From: a candidate division KSB1 bacterium
Lineage (GTDB): Bacteria > Zhuqueibacterota > Zhuqueibacteria > JANLFK01 > Oleimicrobiaceae
DNA length: 64,000 bases
NCBI GenBank assembly: GCA_024655945.1
Contig: JANLFK010000013.1
Span: 1-64,000 of the forward strand
Direction: 5' to 3'
This document shows, piece by piece, positions 7,563 to 16,416 of this stretch. The notes under the pieces were generated by a model. That model ran no database searches and had not been told where the DNA came from. It worked only from the letters and a program-made list of their open reading frames with translations. Numbering within the stretch: the stretch's first letter is position 1; the number at the start of each line of letters is the position of its first letter. Made by a program: the position numbers and the translations under genes.

Positions 7563-9456
7563 CGCTTGCTTTCCGTCGCGATCTGATGACGATGGCGTCG
7601 CCTGCTATGGCGTCGAAGCGGCAGATTTCATAGCAGGCACGACACTTGATGCACTTGCTCGGATCGAGGTTGTGCGGTTCGGCGCGCGGGCCTGTGATGG
7701 CCCCAGTGGGACAGACGCTCACACAGCGCTGACAGCCGGTGCACTTTTCGGGGATGACCCGGTATTCAATGAGCTCGCGACAGACGGTGGCCGGACAGTA
7801 CTTCTCGCTGACGTGGGCGAGGTATTCGGGCCGGAAGTAGCGCAGCGTGGTAAGCACCGGGTTAGGGGCTGTCTGTCCCAGCCCGCACAGTGAGCCGCGC
7901 CTGACAGTTTCGCCCAGGGTCTCCAGGCGCGTCAGGTCCTCCGGCTCGCCGCGCCCCGACACGATGCGCTCCAGGATTTCCACCAGATGACGCGACCCGA
8001 CCCGGCAAGGGGAACACTTGCCGCACGATTCTTTCTGGGTAACATCCAAAAAGTAGCGCGCCACATCGACCACGCAGGTGTCCTCATCCATGACAATCAG
8101 TCCGCCGGAGCCCATGATAGAACCTGCTGCGGCTAACGACTCGTAATTTATGGGCGTGTCCAGAAACTCCGCCGAAAGGCACCCGCCCGAAGGCCCACCG
8201 GTCTGCACTGCCTTGAAGGGCTTGCGCGTGCCGCCACCAATATCGAAAATGATGCGGCGCAAAGTCGTGCCCAACGGCACTTCGATGAGGCCAGTGCGCC
8301 GCACCTTACCCACCAGCGAGAAGGTCTTGGTGCCATAGTTCCCCTCGGTGCCGAACTGCCGGTACCAGCGCGCCCCGTTCCGCAGAATGTGCGGCAGCGT
8401 GCCCAGCGTCTCCACATTGTTGATGATGGTCGGGTTGCCGTAAAGGCCGCTCACCGCGGGATAGGGTGGCCGCGACCGCGGCATGCCCCGCTTCCCTTCA
8501 ATGGAGGCGATGAGCGCGGTTTCCTCGCCGCACACGAATGCTCCTGCGCCCTCTTTGCTGGTGATGTCAAAGCTAAAGCCTGAGCCCTGAATGTCGTGCC
8601 CCAAGAAACCGCAGGCCCGCATCTGGGCCAGGGCGTGCTTCAGGCGTTGCACGGCCAAAGGGTACTCGGCGCGAATGTAGATGTATCCCTGCGTAGCCCC
8701 CATGGCAAAGGCGGCAATCACCATCCCTTCCAGCACCGCGTGTGGGTCGCTCTCCAAGAGCGAGCGATTCATGAAAGCACCTGGGTCCCCCTCGTCGGCG
8801 TTACAGATGAGGTACTTCACCTTGCCGGGCGCATTGCGGCAGATTTCTCACTTCCGGTACGTAGGAAAGCCGGCGCCGCCACGGCCACGCAGCCCTGCCT
8901 CCTTGACTTCCTCGACCACCGCCTCCGGGCCCATGGCAAAGGCGCGCATCAACCCGGCATAGCCATCGTTCGCTACGTAGTGGTGCACGTCCTCGGGGTC
9001 AATGAAGCCGCAGTTCTTCAGTACCACCCTCACCTGCGGCCTGAGCATGGGCAGGTCGAAAAAGCGGGGTAGTGCGGAGGATAACTGGCCTTCGCCGTCG
9101 CCAAAGTGGCCGACCGCTTGCGTGAGGGGTACTTCTCCCTGTCGCAGGCTCTTACTAACGATGCGCCGGGCCTGCTCGGGCGTCACGTTGGCGAAGCTGA
9201 TGCGCGGTTGGCCTGGGAGGGCAATGTCCAACAACGGCTCCAGATAGCACGGCCCGATACAGCCAGTTTGCACGATGCGCGCCTGGAGGTTCTCCTCGGC
9301 CAGCGTCTGCTGCACGGCAGCCAACACCTCGCCTGCGCCCGCCGCCCGCCCACGCGAGGCCATGCCGGTGTAGATGACAGGCACTTGGCTCTGCTGCAGG
9401 GCCTGCCACCTCTCGGCGGCCCTGTCGTGCAACTCATCAAACCTACTGGTAGGCAC
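7531..9456 (-). pseudogene. NuoF/HydB-like FMN- and NADH-binding subunit, interrupted by an in-frame TGA
   Basis: The full frame encodes ~641 residues in HydB/HndC order: N-terminal thioredoxin-like [2Fe-2S] domain (VQTGCIGPC), NADH/FMN domain with GRGGAGFPT and NADEGDPGAF, SLBB region, a [4Fe-4S] site CGKCSPCRVG, and C-terminal 2x[4Fe-4S] ferredoxin (CTGCQRCVSVCP, CIKCRACYEIC). TGA at 8850-8848 is codon 203, between GFPTYRK and EICRNAPGKVKYLICNADEG. Relatives have Trp there (RKWEF-type), so a TGG to TGA change fits. The GTG start at 9456 is supported by AAGGAG seven bases upstream inside nuoE. If intact, this subunit oxidises or reduces NAD(H) at FMN and is the likely bifurcation site in HydABC-type enzymes. 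As written, only short fragments would be made. Confidence 0.9.
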
Positions 9457-9889
9457 TCAGCATCTCCTTGAGACGAATCACCGTCACTCGGCTGTGGATG
9501 TCCTCATTCACCTCCACCACCGGGGCCAGGGCACAGCACCCCAGGCACGCCACACGTTGCAAGTCAAACCGCCCGTCGGCCGATGTCTGTCCCGGGGCGA
9601 TGCCCACCTCCCTTTGCACCGCTTCTAAGAGGATCTGCCCGCCACGCACATGGCAGGCCGTCCCTAAGCAGACGCGAATTGAATGACGACCAGGGGGCAC
9701 AAAGCGGAATTGGGAGTAGAACGAAGCGACACCGTAGACTTGATTCTCGGACACCTTCAAGAAGCGCGCAATCTTGCGCACGCTCTCCTCGGAAATATAG
9801 CCATCCCTCTGCTGCACGCGCTGCAAGATGGGGATCAGCTCGCCTTCCTCCCCTGTGCACCCGACAAAGATGTCATCCTCTGTTCGCAC
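9443..9889 (-). CDS. NuoE/HydC-like thioredoxin-fold [2Fe-2S] subunit
   Basis: A 148-residue protein of the NuoE/24-kDa family. It has a helical N-terminus (IPILQRVQQRDGYISEESVRKIARFL), the CLGTACHVRG motif and a later CLGCCALAP motif, supplying the four Cys ligands of a [2Fe-2S] cluster. It partners NuoF/HydB in soluble NADH-linked hydrogenases and related complexes. The start is GTG at 9889 with AGGAGG five bases before it, directly after the hydS stop. Its 3' end overlaps nuoF by 14 bases. Nothing in it is broken. Confidence 0.93.
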   Translation of the reverse strand: MRTEDDIFVGCTGEEGELIPILQRVQQRDGYISEESVRKIARFLKVSENQVYGVASFYSQFRFVPPGRHSIRVCLGTACHVRGGQILLEAVQREVGIAPGQTSADGRFDLQRVACLGCCALAPVVEVNEDIHSRVTVIRLKEMLSAYQ

Positions 9890-9898
9890 ATTCCCTCC

Positions 9899-11177
9899 TC
9901 AGCTGGGCAGTCGCACGTCGCGTTGGCTTAGGAAGATGCGGTCGGTCAACTCCACTTCCCCACGGACAAAGTCCTCGGCAAAGGCCAGGCATGTGGGGGC
10001 GCCGCAACAGCCGCAGTCAATTTGCCGCAGCTTCTGATACACCCGCTCCCTCTCCTTGAGCCGCTTGATGGATGTTTCCAGATCGGTGTCGAAGTAGCGC
10101 GTCGGCCTCGGCAGAATGGGGTGCTCGAAGAAATGGTATCGCTCCTTGAGTTTCTGCTCGATTTCTGCCATATCCACCGCGCACTGCTGGGCGTGGCGCT
10201 GCCGCTGCCGCTCGATATTGGCCCGCGCAACGTAAGGGTTTTCCACCACAAAGGGGCCGCCGATGCACCCCATCATGCAGGCTAAGGCTTCCACAAAATC
10301 CACGTTGCGCAGCTTTGAATTCTCGATGTCATCAAAGATGCGCATGACCTGATCGATACCCGAGACCGCCAACCAATTGCCCGAGGTAGCAAAGCAGGTT
10401 AACGCCCCTGCAGTGGCCCATCCCGGGTCGAAAGTGAACCCCTCGGGCACGTCCTGTGCCGCAAAGCGCTTCTTGGCGGCCACCACGTGCGGCAAGAGCA
10501 CGGGGTAGACATCGCGGATGGCGACTGCACCGTCAAAGTAGGACTTTTCCTTTTCCGCTGGTTGCTTGATGGAGACGATCTTTGCCGGACAGGGCGCAAT
10601 GTAGATGATGCCCACCTTCTCTGGCGGGAGGCCCAGTCGCGCCGGTAGGGTTTTGCGCAGTTCCCGGGCCGTCACCTCACGCGGCACATCCAACGGCACG
10701 ATCAGTTCCACCAGGTCGGGGTACTTCACCTGAATCAGGCGCAGTGTCGACGGGCAATGGGAGGAAATCAGGGGGCGCCGCCCCTGGTAGGTTTCCAGGT
10801 AGCGCGCCAAAGTAGCAGCCAAGGCGGCGGTGGAAGCGCTGACATCCACCACCTCGTCGAAACCCAACTCGCGCAGCGCCAGGTGCACCAGGTAGGGGTG
10901 AATGTCCGGGCCGAACTGGGCGTACAGTACCGGCGATGGCACGACCACTGAGTAGGCAAAGCGGGATATCTCAGTGACCTGATTCGGCAATGGGCACCAC
11001 CGCGCCTTCGGGACACACCGACAGGCACAGCCCGCAGTCCACACACAATTCCTCCGAGATGACCGCTTGCCCGCGTCTCACCCTGATGGCCTGAATGGGA
11101 CAACGCCTCATGCAGGCCATGTGTCCCCGGCACTTCTCCTGCGCCACTCTGTGTGCGTGGTAGTACTGCATCGCCAT
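9899..11177 (-). pseudogene. HydS-like [FeFe]-hydrogenase sensor protein, broken by a +1 frameshift
   Basis: The N-terminal part (MQYYHAHRV...) is a two-cluster ferredoxin domain. Its first motif reads CRGHMACMRRCP, with His where the second Cys is usual; the second is CVDCGLCLSVCP. After PIAESGH the frame hits TGA. Moving one base continues with QVTEISRFAYSVVVPSPVLYAQF and the H-cluster domain: SSHCPS, APCPAK and LACMMGCIGGPF. A C-terminal [4Fe-4S] motif CGCCGAPTC closes it. Deleting one T of TT at 10983-10984 gives A-DQVTEIS and restores a ~425-residue protein. The reduced Cys set at H-cluster motif 1 and the C-terminal motif fit the sensory (HydS, group C) class, which is thought to report redox or H2 state rather than turn over H2. 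The half from ~10980 to 9899 has no good start of its own. Confidence 0.85.
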
Positions 11178-11184
11178 TCCGCAG

Positions 11185-11985
11185 TTACACCAAGAACTTC
11201 ATGCGCACGGTAGTGCCCTTGCCCACCTGGCTCTCGATGGCCAAGTCATCGGCGTTGCGCTTCATGTTGGGCAACCCCATGCCAGAACCGAACCCCATGG
11301 CGCGCATCTCCTCGGTGGCAGTGGAAAAGCCCTCCTGCATTGCTAACTCGATATCCTCAATACCCTTGCCCTGGTCCGTGATGGTGATGACAACCACGCG
11401 GGGGTCAACCATCAGCTCGACCGTTCCCCGCTCTGCGTGCATCACCACGTTCATTTCGCCCTCGTAGGTGGCGATGGCCACTCGGCGCACGAGCATGGGA
11501 TCAAACCCGATCGTCTTGAGCAGCGACTTGACCTCGGTGGACACCAGTCCAGCGTTGACGAAATCGCCCCCCTGCACGGTGAAGGAGTGCGTCAGATAGG
11601 GGGTCTGAGGCGCTCTTTCGGCAGCTGGCAGCCTGTGCGCCGGCGCTTTCTCTCGCCGCAGCGAGTCGATGCGCACGCAGGCCTCGTACATGTCCAAATC
11701 CGTGCCCAGCAAGACCAGGCCGTGCGCCCCTGCAAATTGCTCGCACCCGCCTTTGGGCTTCTTGCCCCGCAGGAACACCACCCCTACGAGCTCTGCCATC
11801 AGCGCCGAGACGACGGCCTGTTGCGTGGCCAGGCCGGTCAGGAGGAGGGAGTCCGGCTGCCCAAAGGCCAGCACGTCGCTCATCAGGTCGGATGCGTACA
11901 CGTGCTGCACTGGCACATCCAGTCGCTCAGCCCCGACCAGCACCGTCGCCCCCAGAGCCTCCTTGACCTGCTTGAGCTGCAGCAT
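11185..11985 (-). CDS. DRTGG domain fused to an anti-sigma-type histidine-kinase-like ATPase
   Basis: A 266-residue protein. Residues ~1-105 form a DRTGG domain (LGATVLVG...DVLAFGQPDSLLLTGLATQQAV). Residues ~130-266 are a GHKL ATPase of the RsbW type, with the N-box region AIATYEGEMNVVMHA, DQGKGIED and GFGSGMGLPNMKRNAD. Separate DRTGG and ATPase proteins often accompany [FeFe]-hydrogenase and NuoEF genes; here they are joined. It may phosphorylate or sequester a partner in redox signalling with HydS, but this is inferred from position. ATG 11985 follows GAGAGG; a TTG eleven codons upstream is less likely. Confidence 0.8.
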   Translation of the reverse strand: MLQLKQVKEALGATVLVGAERLDVPVQHVYASDLMSDVLAFGQPDSLLLTGLATQQAVVSALMAELVGVVFLRGKKPKGGCEQFAGAHGLVLLGTDLDMYEACVRIDSLRREKAPAHRLPAAERAPQTPYLTHSFTVQGGDFVNAGLVSTEVKSLLKTIGFDPMLVRRVAIATYEGEMNVVMHAERGTVELMVDPRVVVITITDQGKGIEDIELAMQEGFSTATEEMRAMGFGSGMGLPNMKRNADDLAIESQVGKGTTVRMKFLV

Positions 11986-12033
11986 GGGCCTCTCGTGCGC
12001 GAAACCACCCAGGGCCAACCGCCGCTGGAGGTG

Positions 12034-12369
12034 CTACAGGCTCCGCAGGCCAAGGTCATGGAGCCTGCCCGCCAGGGCGAAAGTCGACATCGACGTCCAC
12101 AGGATGGGAATGCCGAACTTGCTGGCTAAGTCAATGGTCTCTTGTGGCACCTCTTTGCCGCTGGTCACCACTACTGCAGCTACGTCGACCAGATTGGCGG
12201 CCGGAACGATGCTCTTGTGCGTCTGCACCGTGAGCCAGAGGTCGCCCTGACGTGCCGAGGCCATGACATCACTCACCATGTCGGAGATGATCACCCCCTT
12301 GACCTCGCGGTGGGCAAAGGTGCTCATGGCACGCAAATCGAGCTTCTCCATCAAGTCCTTGGTAGTCAT
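12034..12369 (-). CDS. DRTGG-domain protein
   Basis: A 111-residue single-domain protein. It starts MTTKDLMEKLDLRAMS, followed by KGVIISDMVSDVMASARQGDLWLTVQTHKSIVPAA and VVVTSGKEVPQETIDLASKFGIPIL, the usual DRTGG pattern. DRTGG domains are of unknown function and also occur beside CBS and BioD-like domains. Here it precedes the DRTGG-ATPase fusion by under 50 bases and belongs to the hydrogenase-type operon, so a role in redox or ligand sensing is likely but unproven. A GGAGAA Shine-Dalgarno lies before the ATG. Confidence 0.82.
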   Translation of the reverse strand: MTTKDLMEKLDLRAMSTFAHREVKGVIISDMVSDVMASARQGDLWLTVQTHKSIVPAANLVDVAAVVVTSGKEVPQETIDLASKFGIPILWTSMSTFALAGRLHDLGLRSL

Positions 12370-12407
12370 GCAGGTTCTCCTTGTAGCTGGCCGTCCCGTC
12401 GCTTCGC

Positions 12408-12959
12408 CTAAGAAAAAAGTGGCTTGCGTTCCCCAGGTGGTTCCTGGGAAAGCATGCCCACGTCGTGGAGGAACTCACCGCCACAACGAGAAAGGTCGGG
12501 GATGAGGGTAAACGGCACGACTTTGCGCGAGCGTGTCACGTCACGCCGCTGGTTGAAGTAATCGGTGAGGATGGACAGTTTCTGCTCGGCAGGCGGCCTG
12601 TGCAATGCTTGCGGCAGGAAGCCGAAGGCCACCACCAGCCACGTCCGCTCTTGCTCCAGAGCCCTCCGCTGCTGCTCCACCGGACAGTCTTCCATGCAGG
12701 CGGTGCAGTGCATCAACCCCATCAATTCGGAAAACCCTTCCACCTGCCCGCAGAGGGAGCACTGCAGGTCGAAGCGAAACGACTGCGCCGTCTCCACCCG
12801 ACTCCAGAAGTGATCCTCTTCCCGATACTCCTCGCCCAGAGGCAGGGCGTCCTCTGCGGAGAAGTAGGTTCTGATCATGCCACAATGGAAGCACTTCTCG
12901 AAAGCGATCAGCCCGAAGCGGACGTGGGCCATCTGCCAGCGGTGTGTACAGGTTGCCAT
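12408..12959 (-). CDS. Cys-rich putative metal-binding protein heading the hydrogenase operon
   Basis: A 183-residue protein I do not recognise. It has CTHRW at the start, then CFHCGM, CSLCGQ and HCTACMEDCP, suggesting one or two zinc sites or Fe-S clusters. The rest is soluble and charged, with aromatic patches (HFWSRVETAQSFRFDLQ). The ATG at 12959 follows AGGAG. The frame stays open far upstream to 13805, but that part is Arg/Gly/Pro-rich shadow sequence opposite the T9SS gene. It is first in the operon, 38 bases before the DRTGG gene. A redox-sensing or maturation role is a guess. Confidence 0.65.
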   Translation of the reverse strand: MATCTHRWQMAHVRFGLIAFEKCFHCGMIRTYFSAEDALPLGEEYREEDHFWSRVETAQSFRFDLQCSLCGQVEGFSELMGLMHCTACMEDCPVEQQRRALEQERTWLVVAFGFLPQALHRPPAEQKLSILTDYFNQRRDVTRSRKVVPFTLIPDLSRCGGEFLHDVGMLSQEPPGERKPLFS

Positions 12960-13264
12960 GGTCGCCTGCTCCTGTCTGCTGCGTGCGTTTCTGCTTGGCG
13001 GTCTCCTGCACGGTGCTTTTTGGAGGTAATCATAATCATCTGGGAACGCGGGGGCACACAGCGGAAAAAGGGGAGGGGATAGACCACGTAGGGGTGCACT
13101 GCGGCCTCTGGGAGGAAGCCTGAGAACCCGCAGGGGCTCCAGAGAGCAAGGGCCTGCCGCAGTTCCCCGCCGTGGCTGCCCCCAGCGCGAAGGGCCGGCT
13201 CGGCTCTTCCGGAGCGGCTCTGGCCCCCTCCCGCGCCTCGTCACCCAATTGCTGCTCGGCAGCC
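12960..13264. other. Gene-free stretch upstream of the hydrogenase operon
   Basis: About 305 bases that must hold the promoter of the nine-gene operon and the 3' flank of the T9SS gene. A TATGAT (minus, 13034-13029) resembles a -10 box, but no good -35 is placed 17 bases upstream. No sigma-54 element or clear terminator was found. Confidence 0.4.
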
Positions 13265-13792
13265 CTACTCGAGCACGGTCATCTTTTTCACCGCTGCCAG
13301 TCCCTCGGTGGTCAGCCGGCACAAATACACCCCAGCCGGCACCGCCCCTGCATCCCATTCCACCTTGTGCCGCCCCGCAGAGAGGCGCGCAGAGACCAGC
13401 ACCGCAACCTCCCTGCCCAACACATCGCACACCACCAGCCTGACAAGACCTGCGTGCGGCAGAGAGAATTCGATGGTCGTCGCCGGGTTGAACGGGTTCG
13501 GATAGTTCTGCGCAAGACTGAACTGCGTCGGCAAGTCGGTGGACCTGTCTTCGGCGGGCACTGACGTAATCATCTCCGACAACGGTCGTCTCCAGACGCC
13601 GCCACCCGGAGTCCCGGCAAAGAGATTCGTGCCGCCTGCCCCCTTGGGGGAGACCGCAAGAGCAGAAACAACGCCGCCGTAGGGACCGCTGGTCTGGACC
13701 CATTGGGCGTGCAAGGAAACGCCGGCGGCGCACAGGCAAGAGGCCGCCAAGAGGAATTCCCCGCAGCGGGCAGGTCGGAAAATGTTTTTCAT
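13265..13792 (-). CDS. Secreted protein with one beta-propeller-like repeat and a T9SS sorting domain
   Basis: 175 residues. The signal peptide is MKNIFRPARCGEFLLAASCLCAAGVSLHAQ in outline, followed by WVQTSGPYGGVVSALAVSP. A NLFAGTPGGGVWRRPLSEM segment then leads straight to a C-terminal Por-type sorting domain (SLAQNYPNPFNP, EFSLP, VCDVLGREV, LSAGRHKVEWDA, PAGVYLCRL). Relatives usually carry many NLFAGT/BNR-like repeats between signal and sorting domain; this one has about one, as if the array collapsed. ATG 13792 follows GGGAGGAACAG. It should be exported by Sec and then anchored or released through the type IX system. No catalytic function is visible. Confidence 0.8.
   Translation of the reverse strand: MKNIFRPARCGEFLLAASCLCAAGVSLHAQWVQTSGPYGGVVSALAVSPKGAGGTNLFAGTPGGGVWRRPLSEMITSVPAEDRSTDLPTQFSLAQNYPNPFNPATTIEFSLPHAGLVRLVVCDVLGREVAVLVSARLSAGRHKVEWDAGAVPAGVYLCRLTTEGLAAVKKMTVLE
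13569..13607. repeat. 39-bp junction repeat, copy 1 (second copy 14892-14930)
   Basis: The stretch encoding GGGVW-R-RPLSEMI matches 14892-14930 in the next T9SS gene with only four mismatches in 39 bases. The flanking propeller and sorting domains are far more diverged. It marks the seam between repeats and sorting-domain linker. Confidence 0.75.
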
Positions 13793-14590
13793 CTGTTCCT
13801 CCCATGAACGCACGTTTTTGTTAGGTTTTTGGTCATGTAGTAGCAATCGGTAGCACTCCCCTTGAGGGGTAGAGACCGTCCCTTAGGGGGCTTAGTGACG
13901 ATCCTCCCGTTGGTGCCGGCTATCCTACGGCACACGCCGTTAGCTCTGCTGGGGGTCCTCGGCTTCCCAATGTCTTCAAGTTATGGACTCCAGTCGCGGA
14001 ACGCCAATGGAGCCGCCACTACACAAGGAGACTCAGGACAGCGGCACCTGCACCTTGCCCTTGGCGCCGCGCGGTTCGCCGGGGGGTGCACGGACTTGCG
14101 ATCGAAAGAAATGCACACGTGTCGACACCGTTCTTGCGGGACCATGCAGAGATCAGCTCAGACCTCCGGGCGGTTAACCAACCGCATTCGCTCGGCCGCG
14201 AACACCTTGCGGAGATTACCTCTTCATGCACCTGGAAGCTCCATGAATGCCAGTGGCAGAGCCATAACCATCACGGCAAGCGAGTAGCGCTGCCCATCGC
14301 TCCTTTCTGCCCTGTTCCTCCACTGTCCCGCGGGCCTGAAAATGCCCACCTTCCTGCGCAAATGCGCGTGAGGAGCCTGTTAATTTATCCCACCATCCCC
14401 ACGCGCGGCGTACAACGTGCTGCGCGTTGACGCCGTGCGCTTTGCCGCCTATCAATAAATCAATTCTTTCCGCGGCAAACGGCCCGGGGCGAACCCGCAT
14501 TTCCCCTCAACACATGTGAGCGTCCTAACCACGCCTGTTGGCTGCAGTTGCCCGCCTGCGGGCCGAAACGGCGCCCTTCGTGCAGGCCCG
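13793..14590. other. Gene-free stretch between the two T9SS genes
   Basis: Nearly 800 bases with no convincing gene on either strand; the open frames here lack Shine-Dalgarno sites and protein-like composition. It holds small GC hairpins such as CCCCTTGAGGGG (13857-13868). I recognise no riboswitch, tRNA or promoter. It may be the remains of deleted propeller-repeat coding sequence, which is speculation. Confidence 0.5.
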
Positions 14591-15507
14591 TTATCTCGGC
14601 AAAATGAGTTTCTTTGTTGCAGCGAATGTACCAGCTTCCAAGCGACAAAGGTAAACGCCGCTTGGAAGGTTTACAGCATGCCATTGCCGCCTGTACGTTC
14701 CTGCAGACAACCCTTCTGAAGCCAATGTTGCTGTTTCTCTTCCCAAAGCATCAAATACTTTCAGCGATACAAACGACTTGGCGGGAAGACTAAAGGAGAT
14801 AACCGTCGCTGAATTGAACGGGTTTGGATGGTTCTGCTCAAGAGTAAAGAGGCCCACCACTGCTCCAGAGGGATCTGCGCCTGGCACCCGGATCATCTCC
14901 GACAGGGGTCGCTTCCAGACGCCGCCACCCTCGGTCTCCGCACACAGAGTCGGAGCCTCTATCGCCGGCGCGGATACGTAGAGGTTGGTCACACCGGTGT
15001 TGGCCGCGTTCCAGTACGCGCTCCCGTCGGTGGTCTTGAATATCCCCCGCCATTTGTGCCGGCGTAGACAGTGGTGGGCGTCTGCGGGGCAATGGTGAGA
15101 CAAAGGATTTTGCTATTGGTGAGGCCGTTGTTGGCCTGGTTCCGGTACGCGCCCCCGTTTGTGCTCTTGAATACCCCGACACCATAGGTCCCCAGAAACA
15201 CCGTGGCCGGCGTCTGCGGGTCAACGGCCGGCGCGCGCACTTTGTTGGAATAGAGATAGACCAGGTCGCCGTTGATCTGGCTCCAATGCGCGCCAGCGTC
15301 TGTGCTCTTGTATACGCCGTACTTCCAGGTCCCGGCGTAGAGGGTAGTCGGCCTCTGGGGGTCGATCGCCAAGGCGTAGACGGTCGCCAATTCAGGGCCC
15401 AGGCAGACCCAGCCATCGCTGGCAGCAGAGGCTAAAGCCAGCCCGCCATGCCCGATGGTCAGGCACAGCAGGGCAATGAGCGCCACTTGTTCTCCCTTGC
15501 ATGTCAT
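14591..15507 (-). pseudogene. T9SS-sorted beta-propeller protein with a frameshift in a G5 run
   Basis: The N-terminal part has a signal peptide (VALIALLCLTIG...ALA) and three BNR-like repeats of the type TLYAGTWKYGVYKSTDAGAHW, VFLGTYGVGVFKST and VYAGTNGGG. There the frame leaves the family pattern. One frame over, it resumes as IFKTTDGSAYWNAANTG, then GGGVWKRPLSEMI and a complete T9SS sorting domain (LEQNHPNPFNSATVISFSLP ... SGVYLCRLEAG). Adding one G to the run GGGGG (minus strand of 15044-15048) joins them as NGGGIFKTTD and gives ~305 residues. A TAAGGAGGT site precedes the ATG at 15507. As written, the exported part would lose its sorting signal. Confidence 0.85.
14892..14930. repeat. 39-bp junction repeat, copy 2
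   Basis: Second copy of the GGGVW-K-RPLSEMI coding stretch, 35 of 39 bases identical to 13569-13607 and in the same orientation. Such conserved seams could promote recombination between paralogous surface-protein genes. Confidence 0.75.
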
Positions 15508-16370
15508 CGTACACCTCCTTAGCTGGTCAGGCGTTACTGCACTCGCGCGGCCCGTCGCCTACCCACTTACCGTAAAGGAGGCGGCCTGGGCCAAAACTGC
15601 GCCTCTCGCCCAAGGAGATGCTACCCGCTACTTCCTGGGTTGATGCATCATTGCTTGCTGCTGTCCGTGGCTCGCCAATGCCCTGGACCTTCGACAAACA
15701 CGGTGAAGCAGTCGCGGGGCCAAAGCAGCCAGGACAGGCACTTCGGCCGGCGCAATGTCGTCACGACGAAAGTTCCCCCCGGGGGGAGAGGTCTCTGGCC
15801 TCCCCGGCTGCTCGTGGTTAGCACGCCCCGGCACTTGTCGAGCACTGACTGCCCGTCCCCCTTTGCTCTTCACGGGGGGGATCCTCCCGCGTCATGGTCT
15901 GTGCCGACCGCCACTTCAGGACGCGTCGCCCGAAGCGCTCACCATCAAGCACGGCCGCACCCGCCACCTGGGGCCGCCACTGTCACACCTCACGCCGGAA
16001 AGTCTATCCTTGGAGAGGAGAAAACCTGCGGGCGTTGATCCTTCGCAGAAGCGGTGCCGCGCCCCTGTTGTGGGACTGCCCTGAGAAAAGCAATCAGGCG
16101 GGGACAATGATGTGACGCCCTGGGGTGCCACCTCCTCTCGCCACCTCTGTGCCCGGCCCGGGATTCGGCGGTGTACATCGCTCGCCCTTCGCGGAGCAGC
16201 CACGGCAAACGCTCGTCTTGACGCATTGTTGGCCGCATCAGCTGGCCTGCTGCCAGCTCCCCATCGCAGTTCAGGGGTCGAGCAAGGCTACCCGACATAC
16301 CCACGCCGCCCCGGCCGCTGACGTGTCCAGCAGGGGAAGGAGCCCCGAGGAGGTCGCTCATAGAGGGGCC
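15508..16370. other. Gene-free stretch upstream of the T9SS gene
   Basis: About 860 bases without a supportable gene. It includes the self-complementary dodecamer CCCCCCGGGGGG (15775-15786) and several GC-rich short inverted repeats. No promoter, riboswitch or RNA gene could be recognised. Open frames across it lack start signals and normal composition. Confidence 0.45.
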
Positions 16371-16406
16371 AAAAGAGCAACGGCCTCAAGTGCGCGCACT
16401 GAGGCC
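16371..16406 (-). terminator. Rho-independent terminator of tRNA-Asn
   Basis: On the minus strand GGCCTCAGTGCG pairs with CGCAC-TTGAGGCC (16406-16382) with one bulged base, followed by GTTGCTCTTTT. It starts 11 bases after the tRNA end. Confidence 0.8.
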
Positions 16407-16416
16407 TCTTCCTTCG

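Noticed and set aside
8848-8850. TGA in nuoF as selenocysteine
   Set aside because: The position corresponds to a conserved Trp, not to a catalytic Cys, and no SECIS-like hairpin directly following it was noticed.
12141-12160. TGGCAC...TTGC at 12144 as a sigma-54 promoter
   Set aside because: The spacing is four bases, not five, and it lies inside a coding region on the opposite strand.
12960-13805. Upstream extension of the Cys-rich protein frame
   Set aside because: It lies opposite the T9SS coding region, is Arg/Gly-rich, and the ATG at 12959 has a good Shine-Dalgarno.
13793-14590. Riboswitch or RNA gene between the T9SS genes
   Set aside because: Only short simple hairpins are present, without recognisable conserved cores.
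15775-15786. CCCCCCGGGGGG palindrome as a regulatory site
   Set aside because: Isolated GC palindromes are expected in GC-rich noncoding DNA; nothing nearby gives it a role.
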